A DNA stretch of 64,000 bases from positions 152,201 through 216,200 of the forward strand of contig SSNU01000043.1 of assembly GCA_012064415.1 (NCBI GenBank). The letters run 5' to 3'. This stretch comes from Gyrodactylus bullatarudis (Eukaryota; Platyhelminthes; Monogenea; Gyrodactylidea; Gyrodactylidae). Shown in pieces: positions 1 through 11,139 of the stretch. The position numbers and the translations under genes are program-made. How positions within the stretch are numbered: the first letter of the stretch is position 1; each line of letters opens with the position of its first letter. Below the pieces are notes generated by a model. It was not told where the DNA came from, ran no database searches, and was given only the letters and a program-made list of their open reading frames with translations.

Positions 1-551
1 TCAGATCACTATCTACTCTCTGCATATAATATGATAGATAGTAAATATAAATTATGTGAATGTAATAATCTCTCTAGTATAAAATCTATTATGTCACATA
101 TTCGTTCTAAACTTGACTATACTAAGAGTCTTCTATATTCTAATCTCCACTTTTCCAATTTTTTCGTATATCGTTTGTTGTGTAACTCAAAGGAATTTAT
201 TCATCTTTTCTGAAAGAAGCTTAGCTAATAATGTGGAAAGTATATTAGATTGAAATCAATAGACTATCAAAGCCCATAAAATCATATCTTGAGAGCTTTG
301 CAAAATAAATCTTACATTATGGCGTATCTTCACAAGATAACCGAGCAGTTTGATTATTACATTCTTTGAAATTAAAATTGCTCCACCATCACAAAAATCT
401 TGAAAAATTCAGAACCAAGATTCTTAATTTTAGATAGTGTAGTTTCAACTTGAAAATTTCAAGGCTTTGTTCTCTCAAAGTGGATAAAAGAGAAAAAGAA
501 AGAATTAAGAAATAATGACGAAAAACTTTACTATTGTTAAAAAATATGAAA
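1..551. other. non-coding left flank
   Basis: AT-rich sequence with no open frame that looks protein-coding. It forms the 3' side of the minus-strand transporter gene. I see no RNA gene or recognisable repeat here. Confidence 0.5.
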
Positions 552-1826
552 TTAAACAACTGAATTATTCTGCATAGAGTTTTTTATGACAATTGCTGTT
601 GCAAGACAGGACGTAGTAAAGCCAAATACTATCATGAATCCACCTAATATTGTCAAGAGTATGCATTTTATTGATTTAGTAAACTGTTTGTGTCGAAATA
701 GCAAAAATAAAATAAGAAATCCAACGTTAGAATAGCAGGATATTGACTCTAGCCCTCCGATGTATGTTATGCCGTATGAAATATTTGGAGTTAGGATGGC
801 CAGGGTCAATGCTAATACATACCAAGTTAATGGAATTAAATAGAAGATTTTTGAATCTTTTAAATTTTTCATTTTTTCTGGCGATAAAAAGTCTTCAATA
901 AATTCAAATATGCTTTTTCTGTGGAGCCAGGATAGAATTGGCAGTGTTACAATTAACTTGAAACTTAAAGCACAAAATGCGATGATTGAAGGAATTTCAG
1001 GCTTGTAGTTCATCAGAATATTTGGGTTACAATTGGCTCCAAAGGTTAAATAACCAAACGTTCCCAAAAGTATACACAAAACGAAACAAGCAAAAATGGC
1101 CGAAAAACAAGCAATTCCATATGAGAGAAAATTGTTCTTATACTTCATTTCATCATGAACTTGAACGATTCCAATTACGGCCCCGTAGCCGAATAAGATG
1201 GTAGGAATCGGTTTCAGGGAATCTGCCGGATTCTCTGGTACAAGGACCCAATCATTTGCAGAGGAAAATCTAAAGTAGCCAGCAATCACATAGAAAGTTA
1301 TGTAGAATATTGAAACGACGCCAACGTAACTCGGATATTTGAGGATCTTGTCGTCTTTCATAAAAGTAATAGGATAAGAAATGCACATGACAATTAGGAA
1401 CAACAGGAATCGCTTATCAAGGTACCAATCGTCAATTGAAATGGCATTCGATGGATTGACTGAATCATTCGTACTCGTCGCTATGGCAAACTTTGTAATT
1501 GCATGAGCGAAATCTGCTATCGCAATCATGTAGACTATCCCAGCGCCGAAAATAATGATAATTTGAACAAATTTGATGATATTTTTGAGTTTATTACCAC
1601 AAAAGTGAGCGATGACACCCTCGAGGGTCTTTCCATCACTTTTAATTGTGAAATAACCCAGACCAGTCAGGGTTGAAGCTGAAAAGATCGCCAAAACAAC
1701 CTGGCAAATTATTGCTGGAATTAAACCACCCTCTTTATATTGAAAAGGATAATTAAGTAGACCCATGCTTAGGGCAATGTTAATTATTGCCACTGCGGTA
1801 TTGCCTGTATCTTTTATGCTTTCCAT
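552..1826 (-). CDS. SLC38-type sodium-coupled amino acid transporter
   Basis: This is an uninterrupted frame of 424 residues from the first true ATG; the frame is open four codons further upstream but without ATG. The protein is almost entirely hydrophobic, with about eleven membrane segments and short polar loops. The first segment carries the signature GLLNYPFQYKEGG near residue 25, the Aa_trans (SLC32/36/38) helix-1 motif. Wording around it is closest to SLC38A7/A8-like members (G-LLN-P-A---GG). The usual acidic cytosolic N-terminus is almost absent, so an unseen upstream exon is possible. A plasma-membrane or lysosomal amino acid transporter is the family inference; substrate cannot be read from sequence. 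Unlike every other gene here it has no visible intron. Confidence 0.8.
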   Translation of the reverse strand: MESIKDTGNTAVAIINIALSMGLLNYPFQYKEGGLIPAIICQVVLAIFSASTLTGLGYFTIKSDGKTLEGVIAHFCGNKLKNIIKFVQIIIIFGAGIVYMIAIADFAHAITKFAIATSTNDSVNPSNAISIDDWYLDKRFLLFLIVMCISYPITFMKDDKILKYPSYVGVVSIFYITFYVIAGYFRFSSANDWVLVPENPADSLKPIPTILFGYGAVIGIVQVHDEMKYKNNFLSYGIACFSAIFACFVLCILLGTFGYLTFGANCNPNILMNYKPEIPSIIAFCALSFKLIVTLPILSWLHRKSIFEFIEDFLSPEKMKNLKDSKIFYLIPLTWYVLALTLAILTPNISYGITYIGGLESISCYSNVGFLILFLLFRHKQFTKSIKCILLTILGGFMIVFGFTTSCLATAIVIKNSMQNNSVV

Positions 1827-4224
1827 CGAAACTAACAATAAATTAGGGTTACAATTTTGCCATTTTTATAGTAATTTAAAGACATCTGAAACAGGTGAGA
1901 GACGTTGAAGATTCTTCATGCATGAAAAACTGAAATAATTTTGAAAATTAAAAAACTATTTTGAGAAATATCCATCTATCCAGGCTTCTGTAAATAATCA
2001 AGACACTTGGTTTAGGAGAATGTTGAAATCTGAATTCAAAAAGATTTTTTGTATTTTCGTACAAGATATTTCATCGTATCATAAATTTCTCTGTTGTATT
2101 CACTTACCAGACTATAGTGACTGGATATTGTCCATTTCTCATATCTATAATAGATTCCGTTAAAAGACCCATAGCTGAATTTGTTTGATATGGAGTTAAG
2201 AAATTAAGATTTTTACAAAAATCTCATATTTTTATCTAGAGCTTGAATTTGATAAAGATTATTTTGAATTCCAGATTATTGATTAAAGATTTCAACAAAA
2301 AAATTAAATTTCGATTTTTAAACTTTGAGTCAAGAAAAACAGGAAAACGGCTTATTACCATGAAATTCCCAACAGACCCTCTCATTTTAGTCGAGAAGCA
2401 ACTCTCAAATTCTGTACAACAATTCTGATCACCAAATATCCTCAGCTTCTTTTAATTTTAATTCGGAATCATATTTTAAAATACCGTAAAATTTTACGCA
2501 TTTTCACGAATTTACGCTTATAAAAGATTTTTTTGGAGATTTAAAAGCATAAACTATTTTACAAGCTAGAATTGGAAGAAAAATTTTCTCAGCCATCGCT
2601 AAAGGATTGAAGAAAGCTTTTGAATGTTTGAATTTTTTTTCAATTTTCGAAAAAATTTCACTATTACTATTAGAAATATCTTGGAATTTATAGGTCAAAG
2701 GTCAAAGTGGTCAGGAAAGGGTTTTTAGCAAATTTTCTGCTCTTCAAGATGTACGGTTTTTATGAATATCGATTGAGAAATAAAAAAAACTATAAAATTT
2801 GACTAATTTCTTTTCGTACTAAATGTCAAATTACTCGGAAACTACACTTGGAAAAATTTTTTATTATTGATATTTCCTACTTTCACATATCAAACTCTAC
2901 CAGCCCTCCAAATTCTATTGCTATCTTCTTTTTTGCATGATAGGTATCATGTTGTCTTGAGTGAACCTGTCAATATTTATAAGGCCTGGATTCTTCACTC
3001 TACTCTCTAGGTTTGAGAGGTTTACTAACAATATGATCTATCGCTGAGTGACTGTGAGAGAATTTACTATAGACAACGTTGGCACAAACTAACACGCAAG
3101 AAATAACAGAGTAAAAGTTAGCATACAAATATTTAACCTGATCGTTTCTGAGAAACTTTTAATCCATTCACTCAATTAAAAGTAAAGATTTAACACACAG
3201 TATCTCGAAGGTAAGGGGATTTCACATTTCCGAGAGAAATTGATTAAATCTAAGAACAAATCTATGAGGCTTAATTTTGCGTGAGATATTTATGTCACTG
3301 ACTCCTAAATCATACCAAAAGTTTTAAGAGCTAGATTCCGTAAACTGTGAGGGATAAAAAATCCATGTTTCTTGTACTTAAAAAATAATCCCCATAGGTA
3401 ACAATATTTCATTTTGTTCTTAAAACAGAGCAGTCTTGATGAATTCATGATTCTGAATTTTGTGAATGAATATTTTACAAATAATCTGCATTCAATGAAA
3501 TTCTATGCATGAAATTCTATTCAAGAATAGAAAAACTGAAAACTAGTTTTCCATTGAAAAATTTTTGAAGGGAAATTATTTTATCGTAAAACTTTTACTG
3601 TATCGATAGTTTGAGAGATTCCGCATCATTTGATTCATTCACAATACCTGTAACATGAGGTTATCTAGTAGGAAATCCGCCTTAAATTTGAAGATTTTTG
3701 GTTTATTTCCAAAATTCAATTATCTTGTGAGGATACGCTTTGTTCCATAGTTCTACCATGTATTACAGAGTATGAATCGACTTTACGATAAGAATTATTT
3801 TGCAGAGATCTCTATAGATTTGAATTTTATTAGCATTGAGAATCTATTGATGATATTTTTTAATCGAATGCAGAAACCATCAGCTAAGCTTGTTTTTATT
3901 TTTATAACAAGAATAAAAATTCCCTAATATAAAGAGTAACTATTTATCCTCCAGTTACATAGTTTATTCTGAGTTACGATAAGTCAAATATTTAATTACA
4001 ATTGCATTCTTCCAAAAATTACTAACCATAGCAAACTTTGACATCGATCAATGTTAGATTTCGAAACAGACAAATTGGATATTAAGTGAGCAAAATAATG
4101 ATCCTTTAACTATGACATGATGTTACTCTTCGTCTATTTGTATTTGCTAAAACAGAAAACGAAATGCTAACAGGACAGAATTATCTATGTCAATAGAATT
4201 TGATCTTTAGAACCCACATTTTTC
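1827..4224. other. intergenic, repeat fragments
   Basis: No gene is supported. A stretch near 2190-2290 (GATTTTTACAAAAATCTC and following) resembles the arm of the dispersed fold-back family seen at 19.3, 53.5 and 59.6 kb. Nothing else is recognised. Confidence 0.45.
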
Positions 4225-4956
4225 ATGCTTAACATAAATAGACGTATTCCTATTTGTCTCGCAATTCAAAAGGATTTATTCGAACATCTGACGTATGTAC
4301 ATCTGATGTATTTGAAACGAAACCGAACTTGCAGAAAGAATTGTTCATTTCTTCCACCAAGTTTTCAACAAAAATCCATTGATCAAATGAAGATTGAATA
4401 CTTGTATAGCAAAGATGTAGTTCTGATGAGATTTGGACAGCAGAAAAACAAACCTGTTGTACTACTCTCCACACTCCATACAAATCCTGATGATACTGGT
4501 GCCAAACCCGAAATTATACAGTACTATAATCAAACCAAAGGTGGTGTGGATACTCTTGATTTACTGGTTGGGAATTATTCATGTCGTAGAGCAATCAGAA
4601 GATGGCCTTTATCTGTTTTCTGGAACATATTGGACATAGCTGCCTACAATTCTTATGTTCTTTACTGCACATTGTGCAATGCACAAAGTGGCCAGAAACT
4701 CTAAGAACTAAGAAGTATTCCGGCAGAGTTATTATCAATAAGACTCATGGGAATTGAAGAAGAAATCCCGAATCCAGATCCAAAAAGAAGGAGACTGACT
4801 CAAAGCACTCAAAGCGCTGAAAAATCTAGAGGAAGATGCAGTATTTGTCCAAGGCAAAATGATTGTGAAAACTAGCTAAAATGTCACAAGTGTGATAATT
4901 TAATATGCCAGAATCACGCAAACCTAATTTGTAACTCTTGTGAACCTATAAATTAT
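4225..4956 (+). pseudogene. piggyBac-type transposase, C-terminal remnant
   Basis: A 159-residue open stretch matches the C-terminal half of DDE_Tnp_1_7 transposases. It shows a KPEIIQYYNQTKGGVD-type motif followed by a WPLSVFWNILDIAAYNSYVLY-like helix, the region of the last catalytic aspartate. After a frame change near 4700 the sequence resumes with a basic linker and a cysteine/histidine-rich tail (CSICP, CHKCDNLIC, CNSC), the zinc-binding C-terminal domain of piggyBac transposases. That tail is broken by an in-frame TAG near 4876. The N-terminal half is missing. This is an inactive, truncated copy; the right terminus lies about 120 bp downstream. Confidence 0.85.
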
Positions 4957-5057
4957 AAATAATAAATGTTTAATTGAAAAATACTGATCCTACTTCATTA
5001 TTTTGAGAACTTATTCTACTGGGGTCATTTAGACCCCAAATGTCATACTTGTAATTT

Positions 5058-5082
5058 TTATCTAATGTCGGGCTAGGGTTAA
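5058..5082 (+). mobile_element. piggyBac right terminus with TTAA target
   Basis: The sequence ends ...GTCGGGCTAGGG followed by TTAA (5079-5082). A terminal CCC/GGG next to TTAA is the hallmark of piggyBac-type ends. It lies just downstream of the transposase remnant and of a GGGGTCA...GACCCC palindrome near 5023-5038. No matching left end was found upstream, in line with a truncated element. Confidence 0.65.
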
Positions 5083-5294
5083 TTGAAAGATTACATTTAA
5101 AAATTTATAAAAATAATTGTGAGATAAATTGATACAATTATCAATACAGTTATCAATTTATTATAAAAATAGAAATTCAAAAAATCATAATTTTCTACAG
5201 TTATCTAATTATGATTTTTTTTTCTATTTTTTTGATAAAAAAGCCGAATAGTTTTAAGCCAACAACGTTAATAATTTTTAAAAATTACTGTAGA

Positions 5295-5461
5295 ATAATT
5301 CTTCAAAAATTACACAGTCTTACAAATCGGACTTTTTTTTCTACTCAAAAATATTTTCCACTTTTGTAGAGAAATTTTCGCTGATTTCAGATATGTGCTT
5401 CTTAAAAAATTCTAAAATAGGGTTTTCGAGTTATTCGGTAAAAACTGAAAACCCGACTTAC
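5295..5461 (-). repeat. dispersed fold-back fragment, family B
   Basis: The segment with GTAGAGAAATTTTCGCTGATT and GGTAAAAACTGAAAACCC is an inverted copy of 28.66-28.76 kb. There the same sequence forms one arm of a fold-back repeat. Confidence 0.6.
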
Positions 5462-5847
5462 AGTGCTTTGCCCTTCAATAGAGAAAAACATGAATGAGAT
5501 AGAAAGATAGAGAAAACATTATGTTTTTCAGGAATAAATTCTTTACAATAGATCAGAAGGAAAGTTTCCCTTAACTACTCTAGTTTCAGAGCTATTTAAA
5601 ATCAAACTTGAAAATTTAACCATTTATTTCGAAAATCCTCAACTTCAACTCAATTTTATGCCTATTCGAGCACCTCGTAGGGAAAAAATCCACCTCAATT
5701 CGGATGCAAAAGACCTTGAAGTATCATAAGCGTGAAAAAATAATTAATAGACTTAATTTAAATGATTGCTTTCAAGACTATTAAATAGGAAAAAATCTTT
5801 TAAAAATTCAAAAAATCTATTACACAATTACTATTATCAGAAATATT

Positions 5848-7068
5848 TTATCTAGCCTTCCAAATAGGGGGTCTTCTGGGTCCTCTTCTACCAGGTTTAT
5901 TTCTTTCGACTGTGCGCCAATCTTCAGTCAGCAAACCAGCCAATTCCAATTTTATTTTAGAGCTTTCATCTTCCACAGCTACAGATAATGCTCTAGCAAC
6001 TGCTAAACGCAAACTATTTGATTTGGATGAGTTTCCATAAGGACCTGAGAGTTTTGCACTAACGTCAACTTTACCAGTTAAATCTAGATTTAAGAAAATC
6101 CCATGAATAATAGTCTAAATTAATTAAAATTGAATCTAACCAAGCAAATGCAAAGGAAATAGAATCTGTTCCCGATCGGAAATATTGGGAAAGACAATTC
6201 TCAAGGGCTTTCCGTCCACAGTAAACTTTCCACTTCCAGGAAATTTGAGCTCACACTCAGCAAATGAGTTTTTCTTTTGACCATACGCCTTGAATGTATC
6301 ATCACTGGCTTTTTCAACCATAGCCTAAGCAATGAGATGAAGAATTCGAATGAAACGAAAATTTGATATTTTTAAAATTAAATTTTACCTTTTCACTGAT
6401 CAAAGAAAGTTGAGATTTGTGTGATTGTCTGAATTGGAGACTAAAATCTAGTTTCTCTTGAGTGATTGGCTTGAGTAGTAATGTATCCATAAGCTGAATA
6501 AACTCTAGGTATTGTTTATCTGTTATTTCCTCCTTTATCTTCCTTTCAAGGGACGTTTTGTCAATCCAGTTTGAGTCATTGATTTCTCTTAATAAAAAAT
6601 GGATTATCTAAATAAACCACAACTTTGATTAGATTCTTACGATTTTATTGAAATTTCCTTATTATGATCAGAGAACTCTGACAGTTGGAGGGCTTTGTAA
6701 CAGATTTCAAAGAATTTTGGATTGCCTGTGTAGAAGAATGAATTTTTGGGACGTCCGTCTAAATCTATATCCAAAATCTTTTGTTCAGGATAGACAAGAG
6801 AAGGTTTTCCGAGTATGGGTCTTGCCTTTACTGAATATAACATAGAAGGGAACAGGTATTTGATGGCAGAGTTCATCTTCTGATCATCAAAATTTTCTTC
6901 ATCTTCACCGAACATTCTCGCCAAGTACTTTCGGCCTTTTTGGTAAACAAGTTCTTCATTCTGCATAAAATTTTTGTTCTTTTTAATTTTCAATAGATAT
7001 GCATTAATACTATCATTAGAAGGCTTAGGAGTTGTTGAAAATCTTTTATAAAAAATGCTGAGAAACAT
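5848..7068 (-). CDS. MRPS9: mitochondrial ribosomal protein uS9m (MRPS9)
   Basis: There are four exons: 7068-6641, 6587-6389, 6324-6141 and 6083-5848, joined by introns of 53, 64 and 57 nt. The N-terminus is basic and serine-rich, fitting mitochondrial import. The middle has GRKYLARMFGEDEENF and YLFPSMLY, as in animal MRPS9. The last two exons hold the uS9 fold: FPGSGKFTVDG, SDREQILFPLHLL, SGPYGNSSKSNSLRLAVARAL and a basic tail GRRGPRRPPIWKAR that in bacterial uS9 reaches the P-site tRNA. The protein belongs to the small mitoribosomal subunit. Its start codon is 93 bp from that of SF3A1 on the other strand, so the two share one promoter region. Confidence 0.93.
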
Positions 7069-7161
7069 TTGAAAATCGAATTTGATTGAACAAAATAAGT
7101 TATTTTATCAAACTTGTAATTTTTGTTAAATTTATTGGATGACTTGATTTCACGCATAAAA
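7069..7161. promoter_or_regulatory. bidirectional promoter MRPS9 / SF3A1
   Basis: Only 93 bp separate the two divergent start codons. Any promoter for both genes must lie here or inside the genes. No TATA box is convincing. Confidence 0.6.
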
Positions 7162-8824
7162 ATGTCTGATATCAAACCTATTGCTCCAAAAATCGGCATT
7201 ATATACCCGCCACCTGAGGTTAGAAATATTGTTGACAAAACTGCTAGTTTCGTTGCCAGAAACGGACCAGATTTCGAGTCAAGAATTCGACAGAATGAAA
7301 TCAATAATCCTAAATTTAACTTTCTCAGTGCTAATGATCCTTATCATGCATACTATCAGCACAAAGTTAAAGACTTTACTGAAGGAAAAGGTCTGGAGCC
7401 AACCGTTCCCAAGTCTGTCAGTACAACTTCTAAATTAAACCAGGAAACGCCGAAAGCGATAATAGACTCTTTCATACCAAAAGAGCCTCCAAAAGATTTT
7501 GAGTATATATACGAGGCTCCTTCTATAACTGCACAAGATATCGACATAGTAAAATTAACAGCACAATTTGTCGCTAGGAACGGCAGACAATTTTTAACTC
7601 AGTTAATGAATCGGGAACAGAGAAATTACCAGTTTGATTTCCTTCGTTCTCAGCACTCAATGTTTGGTTATTTCACAAAACTTGTAGAGCAATATGCAAA
7701 AATTCTGCTTCCGCCTAAAGATTTGGTTAAAAATCTCAAAGACGAACTTGAGGATCAGGAGTCTTTTATGGAAACTTTGAGGTACAGGGTCGAGTGGTTC
7801 CGCCATGAAGAAAGAATACGGAAAAGCCAAGAAGAGGCAGCTGAAAGAGAAAGAGTAGCCTATGCAATGATCGATTGGCATGACTTTGTGGTTGTTGAGA
7901 CAGTTGATTTCCAACCCAACGAAATTGGTAACTTTCCACTACCAACTAATCCTGAAGAAGTTGGGGGTAGGGTTATTGCGAGAGAAAGAGGAGATCCTGA
8001 GCAGCAAGCTAAGGAAAAACAAGTCAACGTCCCTGTTCCTCCCCCAATCATACCTGATGAGAATGATGGCTTGAGTGATGATGATGAGGCTTCTGCGAAG
8101 AATAGAACCCAGGATAAAACTCCCTTCTTCAAAACTGAAGATGATATGGAATTGTCTGATGAAGAAAAGGTTAGTTATTTATTACCTCGTTCATAGTGAT
8201 TTATGTTACCTTGAATCTTTTATCTAGGAGTCTGGAAGCAAGTCAACTAAAAAGATGCCTCCTCCCCCTCCACCACCAGTACAACCATTGGGAGGTCCTA
8301 CATCAACAATTCCGAATCCGGCTAACGTCATAATTCGTAATTACAATCCAAAAGTTTCACAAAAGCCAACTGGTGAACAAGAGGTTCATCTCATTTCTCC
8401 TCTGACTGGTGAGAAGATTCCTGCTAACCAAGCTCCTAAACACGTTAAAGTGGGACTTTTGGACCCGAAATGGATCGAACAAAAGGATAAAGAAATTCGT
8501 ATACGATCAGGATCTGAAAATGTGTTTGCCAGTGGGTCACAAGTAAGCAGTAATCTCAAGGCTCTTGCAGAAAGAAGATCTGATATATTCGGGGATAATC
8601 CAGACAAAATTCACCAGACTAAGCCCAATGTTTCTACAGCAGTTGAATGGGACGGACATGCTAGCAGTGCAGATATTGCCATGATGAAGGCCCAAAGTGC
8701 AGTGACACAAGAACAACTCGAGGCATACATGGAAGAAGAAAGGAGACTGGAAGCTGAAAGAAGTAGAATTGGTGTTTGTCTGCCATCTGATGAACCTGAA
8801 ACCAAGAAACCGAGAGAGATGTAG
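7162..8824 (+). CDS. SF3A1: splicing factor 3A subunit 1 (SF3a120/Prp21)
   Basis: There are two exons, 7162-8169 and 8228-8824 (58-nt intron), giving 534 residues. Both SURP modules are clear: FVARNGPDFESRIRQNE with NDPYHAYYQHKV near residues 30-85, and FVARNGRQFLTQLM with QHSMFGYFTKLVEQY near 135-185. The PRP21-like segment DWHDFVVVETVDFQPNE follows, then an acidic stretch, a proline run and the conserved LISPLTGEKIPA...GLLDPKWIEQ region. It is a U2 snRNP SF3a component acting in branch-site recognition. The frame closes right after a KKPREM tail. The long proline-rich region and the ubiquitin-like domain usual at the C-terminus are absent, and the next gene starts 62 bp later, leaving no room for them. 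Confidence 0.95.
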
Positions 8825-8885
8825 ATTCTTGGGGAATTTTTTATGTGAATAATTATTAAAGCTTTTTTTCATTTAAATCAATCAG

Positions 8886-10178
8886 TTATATTATCGTCTG
8901 AATGTTAAAAACATTGTTAAGGTTAGGTTCTTCAAAGTCCCATCTTGAGCTAAACATGCTGTCATACCAATCATCCAGTTCATAAACATGTTTAGGTCGA
9001 TCGTATTCAGAGGCCAAAGCTTCGCAAGCTAAAAAATATAGAAATTATTAATCTTAAATTTAAAAAATTTATTTAAAACATACACAACATAGGCTCTGGA
9101 GGTGGGGGTGGTGGCATTGATGCACGACTCGCAAGTTCTTTTTCTTGAGCCTCTTTCTTATGCTTTTCCATCAATTGGGCATGTTTGGTAGCAGCCTCCA
9201 AATGTTCAATTATCATACCAGATATCTTTGTAGGGTCATTGGTTCCAGTCACATTGTATAGGGAACTAGCGTCTGAGGACTTCATCAAAGTCATGGCCAC
9301 TTGATCTTTAACAGATGGTCCTTGGTTATCTGATATTTGCGAAAGCATTTGATTGGCAAAAAAGGTTTGACAGTATTCCGCGTAAGTCTGATAATACTCA
9401 GCATGTGCAAGAGAACTACCACTGACACAGGCAGCAACAGCTGCAGTAAAAGGATCCGGAATACCACTAGGCAAAAGAATTGATGAAGCTGCTGAATCTC
9501 TTTGCTCTTTCATAGCCTATAATTAATTGATTAAATAAAAATTTAGGGTTTACCTGCAACATCATTGTATTCTCAGCAGCATATCTCTTGGGAATGGCAA
9601 GAGAGACACGTATTGGTTTACCACCAAGACCAATGTGATTCTGCATTTCTATTAGAGCTTTATCCATATCTGCCTCTGCGCCAAATCTAACGAATCCATA
9701 TCCTTTGCTCTTACCATTGCTTGAGACAATTTTGGCTGATCTGCATGAGTTGTATTTTTTAAAGACGTTAAAAAGCGCTACATCATCAACCTCTTCAGTT
9801 AATTCACCAACAAAGAGGGAATAATCGCCCCCGCCAAGGCTGGATGAACCGTAACTTGCATGATTAAGTTTGAAGCGTTTACTCTATCAAAATACATTAA
9901 ATAATATTGATGATCTTACAGGTATTCCTGGAATCGGTTTGCCATTGAGTTTAAGCATAGCATCTCTAGCATGATCAGAGTCCACAAACTCAATAAAACC
10001 ATAACCGAGTGTCTGTCCGGTTACCTTATTTCTAATTATTTTGACACTAAGCGGATATTCATTATTAACTTCAAATATCTTTATAATAAGATTCTCATCC
10101 ATGTAAGGTTCAAGCTAAAGATATACAACTCTGGGAACTTACATCTCCCATCCATATTGTATGCGAGAAATTTTGCAT
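8886..10178 (-). CDS. TRNAU1AP: tRNA-Sec 1-associated protein 1 (SECp43)
   Basis: There are five exons: 10178-10143, 10114-9920, 9883-9554, 9516-9084 and 9028-8886, with introns of 28, 36, 37 and 55 nt. The start MQNFSHTIWMGDLEPYMDEN matches the SECp43 opening (WMGDLEPYMDEN). Two RRMs follow: RRM1 with SVKIIRNKVTG and YGFIEF, RRM2 with YSLFVGELTEEVDD and GYGFVRF. Between them is KRFKLNHASYG, diagnostic of this family against ELAV/TIA proteins. The C-terminal part has tyrosine/glutamine repeats and an acidic tail VYELDDWYDSMF. SECp43 binds selenocysteine tRNA and Sec synthase, so its presence suggests selenoprotein synthesis (inference). It is head-to-head with NDUFS3. Confidence 0.88.
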
Positions 10179-10292
10179 TATGATTAATAATTTGTTACAA
10201 GACGAAAATTTTCAAATTAACTAATCTTTACAACAAAAGTAAATTCTTGCAAATGTGAATAAAAATTGTTGCAGTCTGTTTTAGTATTAGTC
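10179..10292. promoter_or_regulatory. bidirectional promoter TRNAU1AP / NDUFS3
   Basis: 114 bp of AT-rich DNA lie between the two divergent start codons. No specific factor site was recognised. Confidence 0.6.
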
Positions 10293-11075
10293 ATGTTCAA
10301 AATTCTGCCAAAATGTACTAATTTTGTGTCTCCTGTCAAAGTTAAGCCTTTGAATATAATATTTTCAAAATGCTTTTCTTCTAATGTATCCTCAGCTAAT
10401 AGGATGGCTGATTTTGGCAAGTATATTGCCAACTGTTTGCCAAAATATGTCCAAGAAGTTCAACTATCACCTACAACTCATGAAATGGAGATTATGATTC
10501 ATCCAGATGGTATTATACCAGTCTTGAGTTTTCTGAAATATAATCAAAATTGTCAATTTTCAAGTGTCTCTGATATAACAGCCCTCGATATACCTCAGAG
10601 AAAATACCGATTTGAGATTGTCTACAATCTTTTATCGCTCAGGTAATTTTTTTCTTTCAACATTGTTATGATCAGATTTAATTCGAGAGTTCGTGTCAAG
10701 ACTTATACTGATGAGTTGACACCAATTGACTCTACATCAAGTCTCTTTCAAGCAAGTAACTGGTATGAAAGAGAAATTTGGGATATGTACGGTGTTTTCT
10801 TTGCCAATCATCCTGATCTGCGTAGAATTCTTACTGACTATGGATTTAAAGGACATCCACAGAGAAAAGATTTCCCCTTGTCTGGTTATAACGAAATGAG
10901 ATATGATGAAAACCAACATAGGGTTGTTATTGAACCTCTTGAGTTGGCACAGGAATTTCGCAAGTTTGAATTCAACACTGCCTGGGAACACTTCCCCAAT
11001 TTCAAAGATGAAAAGAAAAACATGCTTAAAATCAAGCCCAAGGAGGATTCTACTGACCCAAAAAAGATTAGTTAA
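10293..11075 (+). CDS. NDUFS3: complex I 30-kDa subunit (NDUFS3)
   Basis: Two exons (10293-10642, 10676-11075) are separated by a 33-nt intron and give 249 residues. A basic presequence ([11 protein letters not shown]...) is followed by a complex I 30 kDa domain: [23 protein letters not shown], then [19 protein letters not shown]. The signature [36 protein letters not shown] appears as [14 protein letters not shown] and [13 protein letters not shown]. The C-terminus ([14 protein letters not shown]) is also typical. It is a core matrix-arm subunit of NADH:ubiquinone oxidoreductase. An AATAAA lies 15 bp past the stop. The gene is tail-to-tail with WDR70, whose stop is 64 bp away, so the 3' UTRs probably overlap. 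Confidence 0.97.
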
Positions 11076-11139
11076 AGTTTTCCAGACAAATAAATTAGTA
11101 AAATAAGTTGTTTTATTCACTGTACAAACAAGGATTAGC

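Noticed and set aside
4423..4460. Hammerhead-like CTGATGAG near the piggyBac frame
   Set aside because: No GAA at the right distance and no supporting stems; it is part of the transposase coding sequence.
9073..10102. ELAV/TIA-like RNA-binding protein
   Set aside because: WMGDLEPYMDEN, KRFKLNHASYG and the acidic tail identify SECp43 specifically.
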